A DNA stretch of 64,000 nucleotides from contig JBCDHW010000014.1 in assembly GCA_038749595.1 (NCBI GenBank), positions 10,891 through 74,890 of the forward strand, in the 5' to 3' direction. Every line of letters starts with the position of its first letter. Positions within the stretch are counted from its first letter, which is position 1. Below, in pieces: positions 53,823 to 63,067 of this stretch. Made by a program: the position numbers and the translations under genes. The notes beneath the pieces were generated by a model. It saw nothing but the letters and a program-made list of their open reading frames with translations, did not search any database and was not told the origin of the DNA. Origin of the DNA: Parvularcula sp038749595. Lineage in GTDB: Bacteria; Pseudomonadota; Alphaproteobacteria; Caulobacterales; Parvularculaceae.

Positions 53823-55075
53823 CGATCGAACGTGCACAACGAACGACGGTGACCGTGCGGCTGTTAGGCCGCCCGACCGCCGCGCGTTGGCGGCGCAAAT
53901 TGATCGCCGAAGGCCTCGCCATCCCGGCATCCGGAACGTGCACCGCCGCCCTCGGCGACATCTCCGGTTCCCAAGATCCTGATGCAGCGATCACTGCTCT
54001 CCGGCGTCAAGCGGGCATCGAACCCTTGGTTGTCGTCCAGGGCATGGGCGACCCCTTACCGTCCGAACCGCACCAAGACATCGTCTTCATGCGCGCTGAG
54101 CCTGAACACGGCGCCGCCGTCACCCGGGCCATCAAAAACGTCACCCTCGAGCGGTACTTGGCGCGCGCTGCTGCGGTTCGGTTGCAGGCTATGACCAGCA
54201 TCGGCCACTCCTACCCCGCCGTCCGCAGCGAAGGCGAAGGCAGCCCGGCCGCGATGCTCACCGAGCCGCACCCTGGCGTCTTGTCGATCCTTTCCCAAAC
54301 CGGGTGGCGCGATCTCGTGGCTCCGCTCTCGTCCGGTCAGACGCTCCGGCTTCTCGAAAACAACCATGCTGGCGCCCTCGTCATCCACCTGGCCAATGGT
54401 CGCGAGCATCGTCTGCCGATCCTCAAACTCATCCGTAGGCAGACTGAGCTCCGCGACCTACCCGTCGCCGTGATCGCCCAGCAATGGACGCCGGAAACGG
54501 TGCAGCAATGGACCGAAGCCGGGGCCGACCTGTTGGCCTGGCCTGAAGAGATTGGCGGCGTTCTGACGTTCCTCCGCGGCGCCGCCACCCGTTTCCGTAC
54601 CCGGCGAGCACTCCACGCTGGCCTCACGGCAGCGTCGATCTCCGATGACGGCAAACCTTCGCCAATCTTCGGCCGCGATGTCTTCGAACGTGTCGTTCGC
54701 GAGCATCTGGAGCTCGGTGACCGCATGGCCTACGGCGCCATCAAGCTCGCCGCGGAAGCCCACGGCAGCGACCACGACCTCGCCGAGGCGGGCGTCTATA
54801 TGAGCATGGCGCTCTCACCGCTCGAGCTTGTCTGCAGGCCGCAACCCAATCTGTTTTTCGTCGCGATGCCGTATGCGGACCGTTTCTTCGCAAGCCGGAT
54901 GATGCGGACCCTGCAAACCTTGGTTGAGGACCTCAAGTTCGGGGACGAGCCGTCGCCGGTACTCATTGCCGCGAAGCACCAATTCCTCGATGGCCATGAT
55001 CTGGCGCCCTCTGAAGCGATGGAACGGCTCGGAAAAATGCTCGCGGGCACACCGCAACCTGCAGTGACCGCCTAA
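53819..55075 (+). CDS. PopA/PleD-like protein: two receiver-like domains and a degenerate GGDEF domain
   Basis: A 418-residue protein. Residues about 8-115 and 155-255 look like receiver domains; the second has RDLPVAVIAQQWTPETVQQW then EAGADLLAWP, like the usual T-loop and GAxDYLxKP. The last 150 residues follow the GGDEF layout (PIFGRDVFERVVREHL in place of LTGLxNR), but where RxGGDEF should stand it reads CRPQPNLFFVAMPYADRF, so cyclase activity is not expected. This matches PopA of Caulobacter, a c-di-GMP effector steering CtrA proteolysis. Start TTG 53819 overlaps the VanY stop. The family call is from layout and should be confirmed by structure. Confidence 0.55.
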   Translation: MTIERAQRTTVTVRLLGRPTAARWRRKLIAEGLAIPASGTCTAALGDISGSQDPDAAITALRRQAGIEPLVVVQGMGDPLPSEPHQDIVFMRAEPEHGAAVTRAIKNVTLERYLARAAAVRLQAMTSIGHSYPAVRSEGEGSPAAMLTEPHPGVLSILSQTGWRDLVAPLSSGQTLRLLENNHAGALVIHLANGREHRLPILKLIRRQTELRDLPVAVIAQQWTPETVQQWTEAGADLLAWPEEIGGVLTFLRGAATRFRTRRALHAGLTAASISDDGKPSPIFGRDVFERVVREHLELGDRMAYGAIKLAAEAHGSDHDLAEAGVYMSMALSPLELVCRPQPNLFFVAMPYADRFFASRMMRTLQTLVEDLKFGDEPSPVLIAAKHQFLDGHDLAPSEAMERLGKMLAGTPQPAVTA

Positions 55076-58000
55076 GCCGCTGCTTTCACGTCCTCGGCAA
55101 TTTCTACCAAGACATTCAGTACACGGCGACAGCCTTTCAACCGCGCCTTCTCATCCGGCCAGTTCTGTTTGAACACCAGTTTCTGGTCGGGCCGAAGCTT
55201 CATATCGTAAGGTGTTTCAGACAGATAGCGCACGAGACCAGCCGGGTTCGGGAACCGATCGCGGAAGCTGATGACCGCGCCCTTCGGCCCAGCGTCGATC
55301 TTGGCAATCTCAGCCCGGCGGCACAGCGCCTTGATCCCGACAATCTCAAGGAGCGCTTCCACTTCGCGCGGCAGTGGCCCGAACCGGTCGATCAGCTCCG
55401 CTGCGAAGGCCTCAATTTGCTCCGGAGACGTTGCATCGGAGAGCCTCCGGTAGAGCGACATCCGCACATCCAGGTCCGCAACATACGTTTCGGGGATCAG
55501 CACCGCCGTGCCGATATTGATTGACGGCGACCAGGTCTCAGACGCGGCCTCCCCGTCCTTCATCTCGGCCACCGCTTCTTCCAGCATGTGCTGATACATC
55601 TCGACGCCGACTTCCTTGACGGTGCCCGATTGCTCTTCACCCAGAAGATTACCCGCCCCGCGGATATCAAGGTCGTGGCTTGCTAGGGTGAAGCCAGCGC
55701 CGAGCGTGTCGAGAGACTGCAAGACTTTTAAGCGCTTCTGGGCGCCATCGGTCATCTTCTTGCGCCCGGACGTGGTCATGTAGGCGTAGGCCCGCTGCTT
55801 AGAGCGCCCCACCCGACCGCGAATTTGGTAGAGCTGGGCAAGGCCAAACATGTCCGCACGGTGAACAATCAACGTGTTTGCCGTCGGCACATCGATTCCG
55901 CTCTCAACGATCGTCGTCGCGAGCAGCACATCGAACTTGCCCTCATAGAAAGCCGTCATGATGTCTTCGAGCTCGCCCGCGGGCATTTGTCCGTGGGCGG
56001 TGCGAAACTTCACTTCAGGTACCTGTGCACGGAGGAAATCAGCGACGCCTTCAAGGTCAGAAACCCTCGGGCACACGTAAAAACTCTGCCCACCGCGATA
56101 GTGCTCACGCAAGAGAGTTTCGCGCGCGACGACCCCGTCAAAGGGCCCAATCGTCGTGCGTACCGCCAACCGATCGACCGGGGGCGTCGCGATAATCGAC
56201 AGGTCGCGGATGCCCGACATCGACAATTGCAACGTACGCGGAATAGGCGTCGCGGTCAGCGTCAGAACGTGTGTATCGCCGCGATATTCCTTCAGTCGCT
56301 CCTTGTGCTTGACGCCAAAGTGTTGTTCTTCATCGATAATTAAGAGGCCAAGGTCACGGAAACCCACTTGCTTTGAAAGCAGCGCATGGGTGCCGATGAC
56401 GATATCGACCGAGCCATCCTTCAGCCCGGCTCGCGTGGCGCTCGCCTCTTTGTTGGTCACAAAACGCGACAGCTGCCGGACGTTGAGGGGGAAACCGGCG
56501 AAGCGCTCTTTAAAACCCTTCGCATGCTGACGAGCCAGCAGCGTCGTGGGGCAGATCAGCGCCACCTGGCGGCCGCTCATTGCAGCAACAAACGCCGCGC
56601 GCATCGCGACTTCAGTTTTGCCGAAGCCCACGTCGCCGCACACAAGGCGGTCCATGGGTTTGCCCGCTCCCATATCAGACAGCACGTCGTCGATGGCGTT
56701 CAGTTGATCTTCAGTCTCCGCATACGGAAAGCGCGCGCAGAACTCGTCATAAATGCCTTCAGGTGGGTTCAGAACTTCCGCCTTTTTCGCGGCGCGTTTG
56801 GCGGCGATGGCGATCAGCTGCTCCGCCATCATCTTGATCCGTTCACGCATTTTCGCCTTACGGATCGACCAGGCTCCACCGCCCAGTTTATCCAGCGGGT
56901 GGTTGGGATCATCGGACCCAAACCGCGAAAGAAGCTCAATGTTTTCAACGGGCAGGTACATCTTCCCGCCGTGATAGGTCAGCTTCAGGCAATCATGCGG
57001 CGCGCCGCCCACCTCAAGCGTCTCAAGCCCTTCATAGCGCCCCACGCCGTGGCTTACATGCACAATCAGGTCGCCTACGGACAATGAGCTTGCCTCGGTC
57101 AGAAAATTGTCCGCACGCTTGGTTTTGGTCTTGCGAACCAACCGGTCACCAAGAATATCTTGCTCAGCAAGGATTGCTAAGTCCTTAGTCTCAAATCCGT
57201 TCTCAAGACCAAGAACGACCACCGGGACCGTGCCGGAGCCTGGCTTGACGTCGGACCAACTCTTGAGGCTGGCCAGCCCGGACACGTCATGATCGCCGAT
57301 AACGGTCTTGAGGCGATCCGCCGAACCCTCCGTCCACCCCGCAACGATCACAGTCTTCTCTGTACGGAGGTCTTCAATATGGCTCGATACCGCGTCAAAG
57401 ACGTTTTGGTTGCCAGCACGCTCCGCCGCGAAGGTGCGCCCTTGCTTGGCGCCAAAGTCGAAGGCGCGTTTGCCCGGCTCGGGGCTAAAGGGCGACAGCT
57501 GGCGCAGCGCGACGTTTTGGAGAGCCTCAGCCCACTCGGTTTCGCTCAGGTACAGACTGCTCGGCTTCACCGGGCGATAGGGAACGCTGTCGAGGCTTCC
57601 GCCTTCGGACACGCGCATATCCTCCGCACGCGCCTCATAATAGTCGGTGATCTGCTTAAACCGCTCGTCCGTCGCTTCCGTACCCAGATGATCAAGAAAT
57701 GTCAGGCCCTCGCCGGTGAAATCGAACAGTGTACCGAGCTGTTCGTAGAACAGCGGTAGCCAATGCTCCATCCCCGCTTGCCGACGCCCCTCGCTCACCG
57801 CTTCGTAGACAGGGTCATCGCCAGGCGTTCCGAAGAGCGCGCGATACCCGTTGCGGAAGCGGCTGATCGTATCGTCCGAGAGCAGAACTTCTGATGCTGC
57901 GGTGAGGTGGATGTCCCGCCTCTGGTGCGTGGTCATCTGCGATACGGGGTCAAAAGCCCGTATAGATTCAAGGGTATCGCCGAAGAAGTCGAGACGCAGC

Positions 58001-58563
58001 GGTTCCGCCGTACCTGGAGGATACATATCGAGAAGCCCGCCGCGTACCGCAAACTCGCCCGGCTCGCGCACCGTGCTCGCGCGGCTGTAGCCATTGGCGA
58101 CGAGGTAGGCGACGAGGTCCTCCATCTCCAACGTCACGCCAGGCTTCGCTTGAAAGCTCGCGGTACGGATGATCTCTTCAGAAAGGGTTCGCTGGGTCGC
58201 GGCGGCGACGGTCGTCACGACGATGAGCGGCGTCCCCTCCTCCCGCGCGGCGAGGGTGGCCAAGGTCGCCAGGCGCTCGGCCACCACGTCGGGGCCTGGC
58301 GACATGCGGTCGTACGGCAAGCAGTCCCACGCCGGGAAGCGGACGATCGGCACCGCCGGGGCGAAGAAGCGGCAGGCACTGACCATCGCCGCCGCTCGGC
58401 CTGCATCGCGGGTGATGACGGTGACCACCTCGCCGCTCGCCTGGGCCGCTTCGGCGACGCAGAGCGCGTCCGCCCCCTCAGGCGCGCCAAAGACCGGCAC
58501 ATGCCCCTTCGGCGCATAGGCCTCCGCCTTCGAGATGTGCTGGGTCACCGATGTCAATGCCAT
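55072..58563 (-). CDS. mfd: Transcription-repair coupling factor
   Basis: Mfd removes RNA polymerase stalled at DNA lesions and recruits UvrA, 1163 residues. The UvrB-like N-terminal module, the CarD-like RNA polymerase-interacting domain (DLIVHVSHGVGRYEGLETL), the translocase (GDVGFGKTEVAMRAAF Walker A; IIDEEQHFGV motif II; QIRGRVGRSKQRAYAY motif VI) and the TRCF C-terminal domain are in order. The start at 58563 (MALTSVTQHISKAEAYAPKG) fits. Its stop codon overlaps that of the PopA-like gene (CTAA). sdhE, the neighbour I would expect, is 3.4 kb away. Confidence 0.97.
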   Translation of the reverse strand: MALTSVTQHISKAEAYAPKGHVPVFGAPEGADALCVAEAAQASGEVVTVITRDAGRAAAMVSACRFFAPAVPIVRFPAWDCLPYDRMSPGPDVVAERLATLATLAAREEGTPLIVVTTVAAATQRTLSEEIIRTASFQAKPGVTLEMEDLVAYLVANGYSRASTVREPGEFAVRGGLLDMYPPGTAEPLRLDFFGDTLESIRAFDPVSQMTTHQRRDIHLTAASEVLLSDDTISRFRNGYRALFGTPGDDPVYEAVSEGRRQAGMEHWLPLFYEQLGTLFDFTGEGLTFLDHLGTEATDERFKQITDYYEARAEDMRVSEGGSLDSVPYRPVKPSSLYLSETEWAEALQNVALRQLSPFSPEPGKRAFDFGAKQGRTFAAERAGNQNVFDAVSSHIEDLRTEKTVIVAGWTEGSADRLKTVIGDHDVSGLASLKSWSDVKPGSGTVPVVVLGLENGFETKDLAILAEQDILGDRLVRKTKTKRADNFLTEASSLSVGDLIVHVSHGVGRYEGLETLEVGGAPHDCLKLTYHGGKMYLPVENIELLSRFGSDDPNHPLDKLGGGAWSIRKAKMRERIKMMAEQLIAIAAKRAAKKAEVLNPPEGIYDEFCARFPYAETEDQLNAIDDVLSDMGAGKPMDRLVCGDVGFGKTEVAMRAAFVAAMSGRQVALICPTTLLARQHAKGFKERFAGFPLNVRQLSRFVTNKEASATRAGLKDGSVDIVIGTHALLSKQVGFRDLGLLIIDEEQHFGVKHKERLKEYRGDTHVLTLTATPIPRTLQLSMSGIRDLSIIATPPVDRLAVRTTIGPFDGVVARETLLREHYRGGQSFYVCPRVSDLEGVADFLRAQVPEVKFRTAHGQMPAGELEDIMTAFYEGKFDVLLATTIVESGIDVPTANTLIVHRADMFGLAQLYQIRGRVGRSKQRAYAYMTTSGRKKMTDGAQKRLKVLQSLDTLGAGFTLASHDLDIRGAGNLLGEEQSGTVKEVGVEMYQHMLEEAVAEMKDGEAASETWSPSINIGTAVLIPETYVADLDVRMSLYRRLSDATSPEQIEAFAAELIDRFGPLPREVEALLEIVGIKALCRRAEIAKIDAGPKGAVISFRDRFPNPAGLVRYLSETPYDMKLRPDQKLVFKQNWPDEKARLKGCRRVLNVLVEIAEDVKAAA

Positions 58564-58667
58564 GGCGGTTTCGCTCCAAGCCAAAAAGCGCGGACCACCC
58601 CATGGTGCCGCGCGCGAGCTCGGGAATAGACTGCCAAAGCGTCCCGCGCAACGGACGGACTGGCGCG

Positions 58668-60368
58668 CTAGAGGCGTCTCGGCTGAGCCGTTCCGAGCAT
58701 GAGGTCGCTTTCCGCTCGCACGATGACCGCGAGTGTGAGGCTCCGTCCTTTCACGACATTGGTACCCTCGACGATGCTCAGTTCACGGATGGCGGCGGCG
58801 CCAAGCGCAGCGTCGAAAGCTTCCCGCTCGCGGCGGTCGACGATGGCGACGCCGCAGCTTGGGTTGTCGAGGAGGAGCTGGGCCGCGTCGGCGCCGTCGC
58901 CGAGGATGGTGTCCGTACCCAGATAAAAGACGTTGGAGGGCTCGCGGTAGCCTGCGGTCGCAAAGCGGAGCTCATCGCAACCTTCGATCTGGGCGGCGAC
59001 TTGCCAGACCGAATGCGAAGGCCACATGACCGACAGCCGCGGCAAGGCGCCTTCGGCGAAGAAGGCGTAGAACGCGACCACGGGCACGGCGGTGAGGGCG
59101 AGGCCATCGAAACTCGGCTTACGTAGACGCGCGATCCCGATGATCAGGGTGAGGACAATCGCGCCGACCATGGCGAGGATCCACGGCGTCGCAAACTGCC
59201 CGTCAATATCGGCGATCGCAAAGTAGGCGGCCACCGGAAGCGCGACCGAGCCGAGCGCGAAGAGCACGAGCCCCACCCCGTGGGCGAGGCCTGTCTTGGC
59301 GCCTTCGATCGCGTCCTTGATGCCGAGGGCACAGAGGACCGCCAGCGCGGGATAGGCTGGCATCACGTAGTGCGGCAGCTTGGTGGCGACCGCCTCATAG
59401 ACCAACCATCCGGGGATCAGCCAGGCGAGGAGGAAGAGGACTGCCGGATCCTTCCGCCGGCGGATGGCTGCGGCGCCGGCGAGGCCGAGAAAGATCGTCC
59501 CTGGCCAGAACATCACCAGCGTCGCGATCAGGTGATAGCCGGGTGGCCCGCCATGGGCATCGTCCCCTTCGGCGACTTTGCCAAGGAGCGCGTGACCCAC
59601 CGACTCGCGCAGGAATTCGCCGTCGGACTGGTAGGTGATGAGGCCCACCCAGGTCAGGCCCACCACCGCAAAGACCGCGAGGCCCGGCAAGGGCCGAAGG
59701 CGCCGCAGCGCCCGCCAATCACGGCTCACGCCGACATAAACGAGGATCGTCGCGAGGCTGAAGATCGCAAAGATCGGCCCCTTGATCAGGACCGCGAGGC
59801 CCGACGCGAACCAGAAGAGCAGCGGCCAGGTGCGGAACTGCCGAGCCGGGGACCCCTTCGGCTGGACCAGGATGTTGAAGAGCCCAAGCTGCGCCATCGT
59901 CCCCGCCGCGACCAACATTGCGTCGGTCTTGGCGATCCGCCCCTCGGCACCCGCCAGCAAGGTGAGCCCGAAGATGCCCCCGGCGATCGCGCCATAGGTG
60001 CCGCCCATGATCCGTGCACCGATCAGCGCGGTACCTAGCGAGATGATCAGAATACCGAGATAACTGGGGATCCGGTAAGCCCCAATCGGTGCATCCGGCC
60101 CGCCAAAGGCCTGGGTCGAGGCCACCTGCATCCAGTAGATGCCCGCAGGCTTCACATAGCGCGGCTTCTCCTGGAACCGGATATCGACATAGTCGCCGGT
60201 CTCCATCATCTGGGTCGCGGCTTGGCTGTAGCGCGCCTCATCGCGGTCGGTGACCGGCATCGACCACTGCCCGGGGAAAAGCGCCAGGGCGACGATCCAC
60301 AGCATCAGAAAAGCGGGGCCCAGCCCAAGCTTGCCCGCCGGACGATAGGCCGTACCCAGAGGGCTCAT
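58668..60368 (-). CDS. ArnT-like GT39/GT83 membrane glycosyltransferase
   Basis: A 566-residue polytopic enzyme using a polyprenyl-phosphate sugar on the periplasmic side. The first loop has TDRDEARYSQAATQMMETGDYVDIRFQEKPRYVKPAGIYW (in parts), with the DE pair and KP typical of ArnT. About eleven to twelve helices are followed by a soluble periplasmic end with two Cys (about 470 and 505). In enterobacteria ArnT adds aminoarabinose to lipid A; the sugar here is unknown. It overlaps the GT2 gene upstream by 4 nt. Confidence 0.85.
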   Translation of the reverse strand: MSPLGTAYRPAGKLGLGPAFLMLWIVALALFPGQWSMPVTDRDEARYSQAATQMMETGDYVDIRFQEKPRYVKPAGIYWMQVASTQAFGGPDAPIGAYRIPSYLGILIISLGTALIGARIMGGTYGAIAGGIFGLTLLAGAEGRIAKTDAMLVAAGTMAQLGLFNILVQPKGSPARQFRTWPLLFWFASGLAVLIKGPIFAIFSLATILVYVGVSRDWRALRRLRPLPGLAVFAVVGLTWVGLITYQSDGEFLRESVGHALLGKVAEGDDAHGGPPGYHLIATLVMFWPGTIFLGLAGAAAIRRRKDPAVLFLLAWLIPGWLVYEAVATKLPHYVMPAYPALAVLCALGIKDAIEGAKTGLAHGVGLVLFALGSVALPVAAYFAIADIDGQFATPWILAMVGAIVLTLIIGIARLRKPSFDGLALTAVPVVAFYAFFAEGALPRLSVMWPSHSVWQVAAQIEGCDELRFATAGYREPSNVFYLGTDTILGDGADAAQLLLDNPSCGVAIVDRREREAFDAALGAAAIRELSIVEGTNVVKGRSLTLAVIVRAESDLMLGTAQPRRL

Positions 60369-61105
60369 CGCCGCCCCTCCGGCCGGAGAAGAAGCTCCTT
60401 AGACGGCGTATGCGTCCGCCGCATCAGCCACAGAACGCCCATCAGATCAAAGAACCCCGCTGCCGCCCGGCCGATGTTCGAATACTTCGACGTCCCCGCC
60501 TGGCGCGGCCGGTTCACCACTGGCACATAGGCCGCCTTATAGCCGAGGTGCTGGGCAAACGCCGGGAAATACCGGTGCAGCGCGTCAAAGAACGGCATCG
60601 CGAGGAACAAATCACGGGGCATCAGCTTCAGGCCACAAGCCGTATCCGGACAATCATCATTGAGAAGCGACTTCCGCAGATTGTTGGCAAGCCGCGAGGC
60701 GGTCTTGCGGCTGCCGCCATCGGTGCGGTTCTGGCGCACGCCCCCGACAATGCCGATCTCGCCCACCGACGCGAGGTCCACTTCCGCCGTCATCCGCGCA
60801 AGATCAGCAGGATTGTCCTGCCCGTCGCCGTCCATCGTCCCGACCCAGACGGTTTGCGCTGCGAGAAAGCCTGAACGCAGGGCCGCCGACTTCCCTGCCC
60901 GGTTCGGGTGGGTGATCAGCAGGACCCGCTCTCCAAAATCGGCGCTCTTCACCCGGTCCGTTGTACCGTCCGATGACCCGTCATCCACAACGATCAGTTG
61001 CGCCGGCAGGTCCTCGGTCGCCTCCAGCGCCTCGCTCACCACCGCGGTGATGTTCTCAGCCTCGTTGAAGCAAGGAATAACGATCGAGACGCGCGGTTCG
61101 GCCAT
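60365..61105 (-). CDS. GT2-family polyprenyl-phosphate sugar synthase (ArnC/DPM1-like)
   Basis: A 246-residue cytoplasmic or peripheral GT2 enzyme. The GT-A fold has SIVIPCFNEAENITAVV, the DDGSSDGTTD nucleotide site near 40 and the DxD-type GTMDGDGQDNP near 95, then DTACGLKLMPRDLFL. No C-terminal membrane helices are present, so it resembles dolichyl-phosphate mannose synthase catalytic domains. It likely makes the lipid-linked sugar used by the coupled ArnT-like protein, an ArnC-ArnT style pair. This is inferred from overlap and family. Confidence 0.86.
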   Translation of the reverse strand: MAEPRVSIVIPCFNEAENITAVVSEALEATEDLPAQLIVVDDGSSDGTTDRVKSADFGERVLLITHPNRAGKSAALRSGFLAAQTVWVGTMDGDGQDNPADLARMTAEVDLASVGEIGIVGGVRQNRTDGGSRKTASRLANNLRKSLLNDDCPDTACGLKLMPRDLFLAMPFFDALHRYFPAFAQHLGYKAAYVPVVNRPRQAGTSKYSNIGRAAAGFFDLMGVLWLMRRTHTPSKELLLRPEGRR

Positions 61106-61224
61106 AGTCGGAAGGAGCCCAAAGAGAGAGCGCAGCGCCTAAGCGCTCTAGCGTCCAAGGGCAATGCGCCGCGTTACGCCGCGGGCCCCTTCCCCTGGGC
61201 GTCAACCCGTGGAACGCTATCACG

Positions 61225-62040
61225 ATGCGACAGGGAACTAAATTTTACGGCGATCAAGACCCGTGCTTCCGGTGGCGAGGGACGCAGGTTCTCCGCATCG
61301 AATACCTGTCCGACATCGTCTTTGCGCTGGCGTTCGGGATGATTGTCTCCAGCAGCAACGAGCCGCGAACGTTCGAGGAGCTGCAAGCCTTCCTCTTCAC
61401 CGCAGCCCCCGTGACGGCAGCCTTTATCTTCATGGTCTATATCTGGACCCTGCACTTCACGTTTTTCCGTCGCTATGGCCTCAGCGACCAGAAGACCATG
61501 GTGCTGAACGGGTGCTTGTTGTTGCTCGTTCTCTTCATCGCCTATCCCTTACGCTTCATTTTCGATGCGCTTTTCGGGTGGATTCTGCTGATGGCGGGCG
61601 ACCCTGGGTACGTTGTCTCGATGCAGATCGATTACCAGCGGGCCGGGGCGATCATGAGTTACTTCGCGGGGGGCATGGCCTTGCTCTTTACGATCGCGGC
61701 GAGCCTCTACCTGCACGCACTCAGCCGCGCTGACGATTTGGGGCTCACCGACCTAGAGCGAAGGGCGACCCGTGTGGCGTTTTGGGTCTTTGCGGTCAGC
61801 ACGATTTGGGCTGTGCTCGCGTGCGTTGCTGCCGCGTTCACGCCGCTTGGCGGTTTTGCCGGGTTCATTATGAGCCTCGCGCGAATCAGCAGCCGTTTCA
61901 TTCGCTGGCGGATCCTGCCCAAACGCCTCATCGATGCGGCGCAGGACGCTAACGCGGCATCGACCCCGCCACATCAAACGCCTGAAGCATCTCCAGCACG
62001 GGTCCCCGATAGTTCTCCGGTGCTTCGTCGCGACCGATGA
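61225..62040 (+). CDS. TMEM175/DUF1211-like membrane protein
   Basis: A 271-residue protein with about six membrane helices. The first helix carries RIEYLSDIVFALAFGMIVSS, a variant of the RxxxFSDGVFAI signature of TMEM175-type potassium channels; Phe-Ser-Asp is Leu-Ser-Asp here. Bacterial relatives are tetrameric K+ channels, but loss of the exact motif makes channel activity uncertain. The last 30 residues are polar and low complexity, and are encoded over the 3' end of sdhE on the other strand (92-nt overlap). Confidence 0.68.
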   Translation: MRQGTKFYGDQDPCFRWRGTQVLRIEYLSDIVFALAFGMIVSSSNEPRTFEELQAFLFTAAPVTAAFIFMVYIWTLHFTFFRRYGLSDQKTMVLNGCLLLLVLFIAYPLRFIFDALFGWILLMAGDPGYVVSMQIDYQRAGAIMSYFAGGMALLFTIAASLYLHALSRADDLGLTDLERRATRVAFWVFAVSTIWAVLACVAAAFTPLGGFAGFIMSLARISSRFIRWRILPKRLIDAAQDANAASTPPHQTPEASPARVPDSSPVLRRDR

Positions 62041-62224
62041 TCCAGCCGTAGAGTTCCTGGTCCGGCACCTCGAGAAGGAGGCGAAACGCCTCAGTCTCTT
62101 CGTCGCTCAGGCCGGCCAAATGCTCTCGGGCAAACCGCCCGATGACAATGTCCGCCTCTTTAAATCCGCGGTACATCGCCCGATAAAGGAGGCGTTTCTT
62201 CTCGGGTGTGAGATTCTCTGACAT
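61949..62224 (-). CDS. sdhE: FAD assembly factor SdhE
   Basis: SdhE (DUF339) assists covalent attachment of FAD to succinate dehydrogenase SdhA, 91 residues. The signature region RAMYRGFKEADIVIGRFAREHL contains the key RG(F/M)KE-D motif, and LLEVPDQELYGWIIGRD is also typical. The start at 62224 has GAGGA 6 nt before it; an in-frame ATG at 62236 is possible. Its 3' end overlaps the TMEM175-like gene from the opposite strand. Confidence 0.93.
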   Translation of the reverse strand: MSENLTPEKKRLLYRAMYRGFKEADIVIGRFAREHLAGLSDEETEAFRLLLEVPDQELYGWIIGRDEAPENYRGPVLEMLQAFDVAGSMPR

Positions 62225-62387
62225 ACCTATCCTCATAACAGATTTGACGAAACGGGAAGCTGCGACGCATTGCAGTGGAGGACCAACGCGCTAAGTGCAA
62301 GGCGAGTGGTGTTTCTAAACAGTCGTCGCTTGCGCCGACTTCGGGACCCCAGCATATCCGCGTGCTTGGAAAAGTGGAGAACCGGTT

Positions 62388-62726
62388 TTGGCCTACGTCG
62401 TCACCGACGCTTGCATCGCCTGCAAGTACACCGACTGTGTCGAGGTGTGCCCGGTGGACTGTTTCTATGAGGGCGAGAATTTTCTGGTCATCAATCCAGA
62501 GGAATGCATCGATTGCGGCGTTTGCGAGCCTGAGTGCCCGATTGACGCGATCGTCCCCGATACAGAAGACTCCGATGGAAAATGGCTTGAGCTGAACGCC
62601 AAGTATTCGGAAAGCTGGCCGAATATCACCACCGCACGGGACCCGCTGCCCGACGCTGATGCCCTGGCTGAGGTTCCCAACAAGCTCGAGACCCATTTCA
62701 GCACAGCACCGGGCGAAGGTGATTAA
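62388..62726 (+). CDS. fdxA: 7Fe-type ferredoxin FdxA
   Basis: A 112-residue ferredoxin carrying one 3Fe-4S and one 4Fe-4S cluster. The N terminus (M)AYVVTDACIACKYTDCVEVC and the second set CIDCGVCEPECP supply the ligands; the C-terminal extension KYSESWPNITT is also typical. The start is TTG 62388, supported by GGAGAA upstream and by exact family alignment. The fdxA-carD order is conserved in alphaproteobacteria. Confidence 0.96.
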   Translation: MAYVVTDACIACKYTDCVEVCPVDCFYEGENFLVINPEECIDCGVCEPECPIDAIVPDTEDSDGKWLELNAKYSESWPNITTARDPLPDADALAEVPNKLETHFSTAPGEGD

Positions 62727-63067
62727 AAACTTCCGTATCTTACCGTGATTTGATCCCGGACTGGCACAGGACGCTGGTATCGCTTGGAAGTTTGTGCTAT
62801 TATCTCTGGATGGCGACTGGGCATGAGGCGAGAGCAACCACCGACGAAGGCACGCGTTCGGTTCTCAAAAACAAAGGTTCGCGCGGCCAGGTAGGCTGCA
62901 CCGCGAGGCTCCGCACACGCGAGACACTCTGCGGCTCTCAACCCAGTCAACCGATGATCGCATGACGAGGAATCGGCACGGTTTTTGATCGATAAGCGCT
63001 CCGTTCCCGATGCGTCATCGATCGAGTCCCTGCACTCCCCGCCATGATTATAATAGAGAAGGCAAAA
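62727..63067. other. Gap between fdxA and carD without a convincing gene
   Basis: About 340 nt. Short frames exist (for example at 62750-62965) but lack ribosome sites and recognisable sequence. A near-palindrome, TTGATCGAT and ATCGATCGA, flanks about 27 nt around 62985-63025. It probably holds the carD promoter. Confidence 0.4.

Noticed and set aside
55825..58629. Series of plus-strand frames opposite mfd
   Set aside because: Antisense shadows of mfd with no domains or ribosome sites.
62750..62965. 71-residue frame between fdxA and carD
   Set aside because: No ribosome site, basic low-complexity translation typical of chance GC-rich frames.
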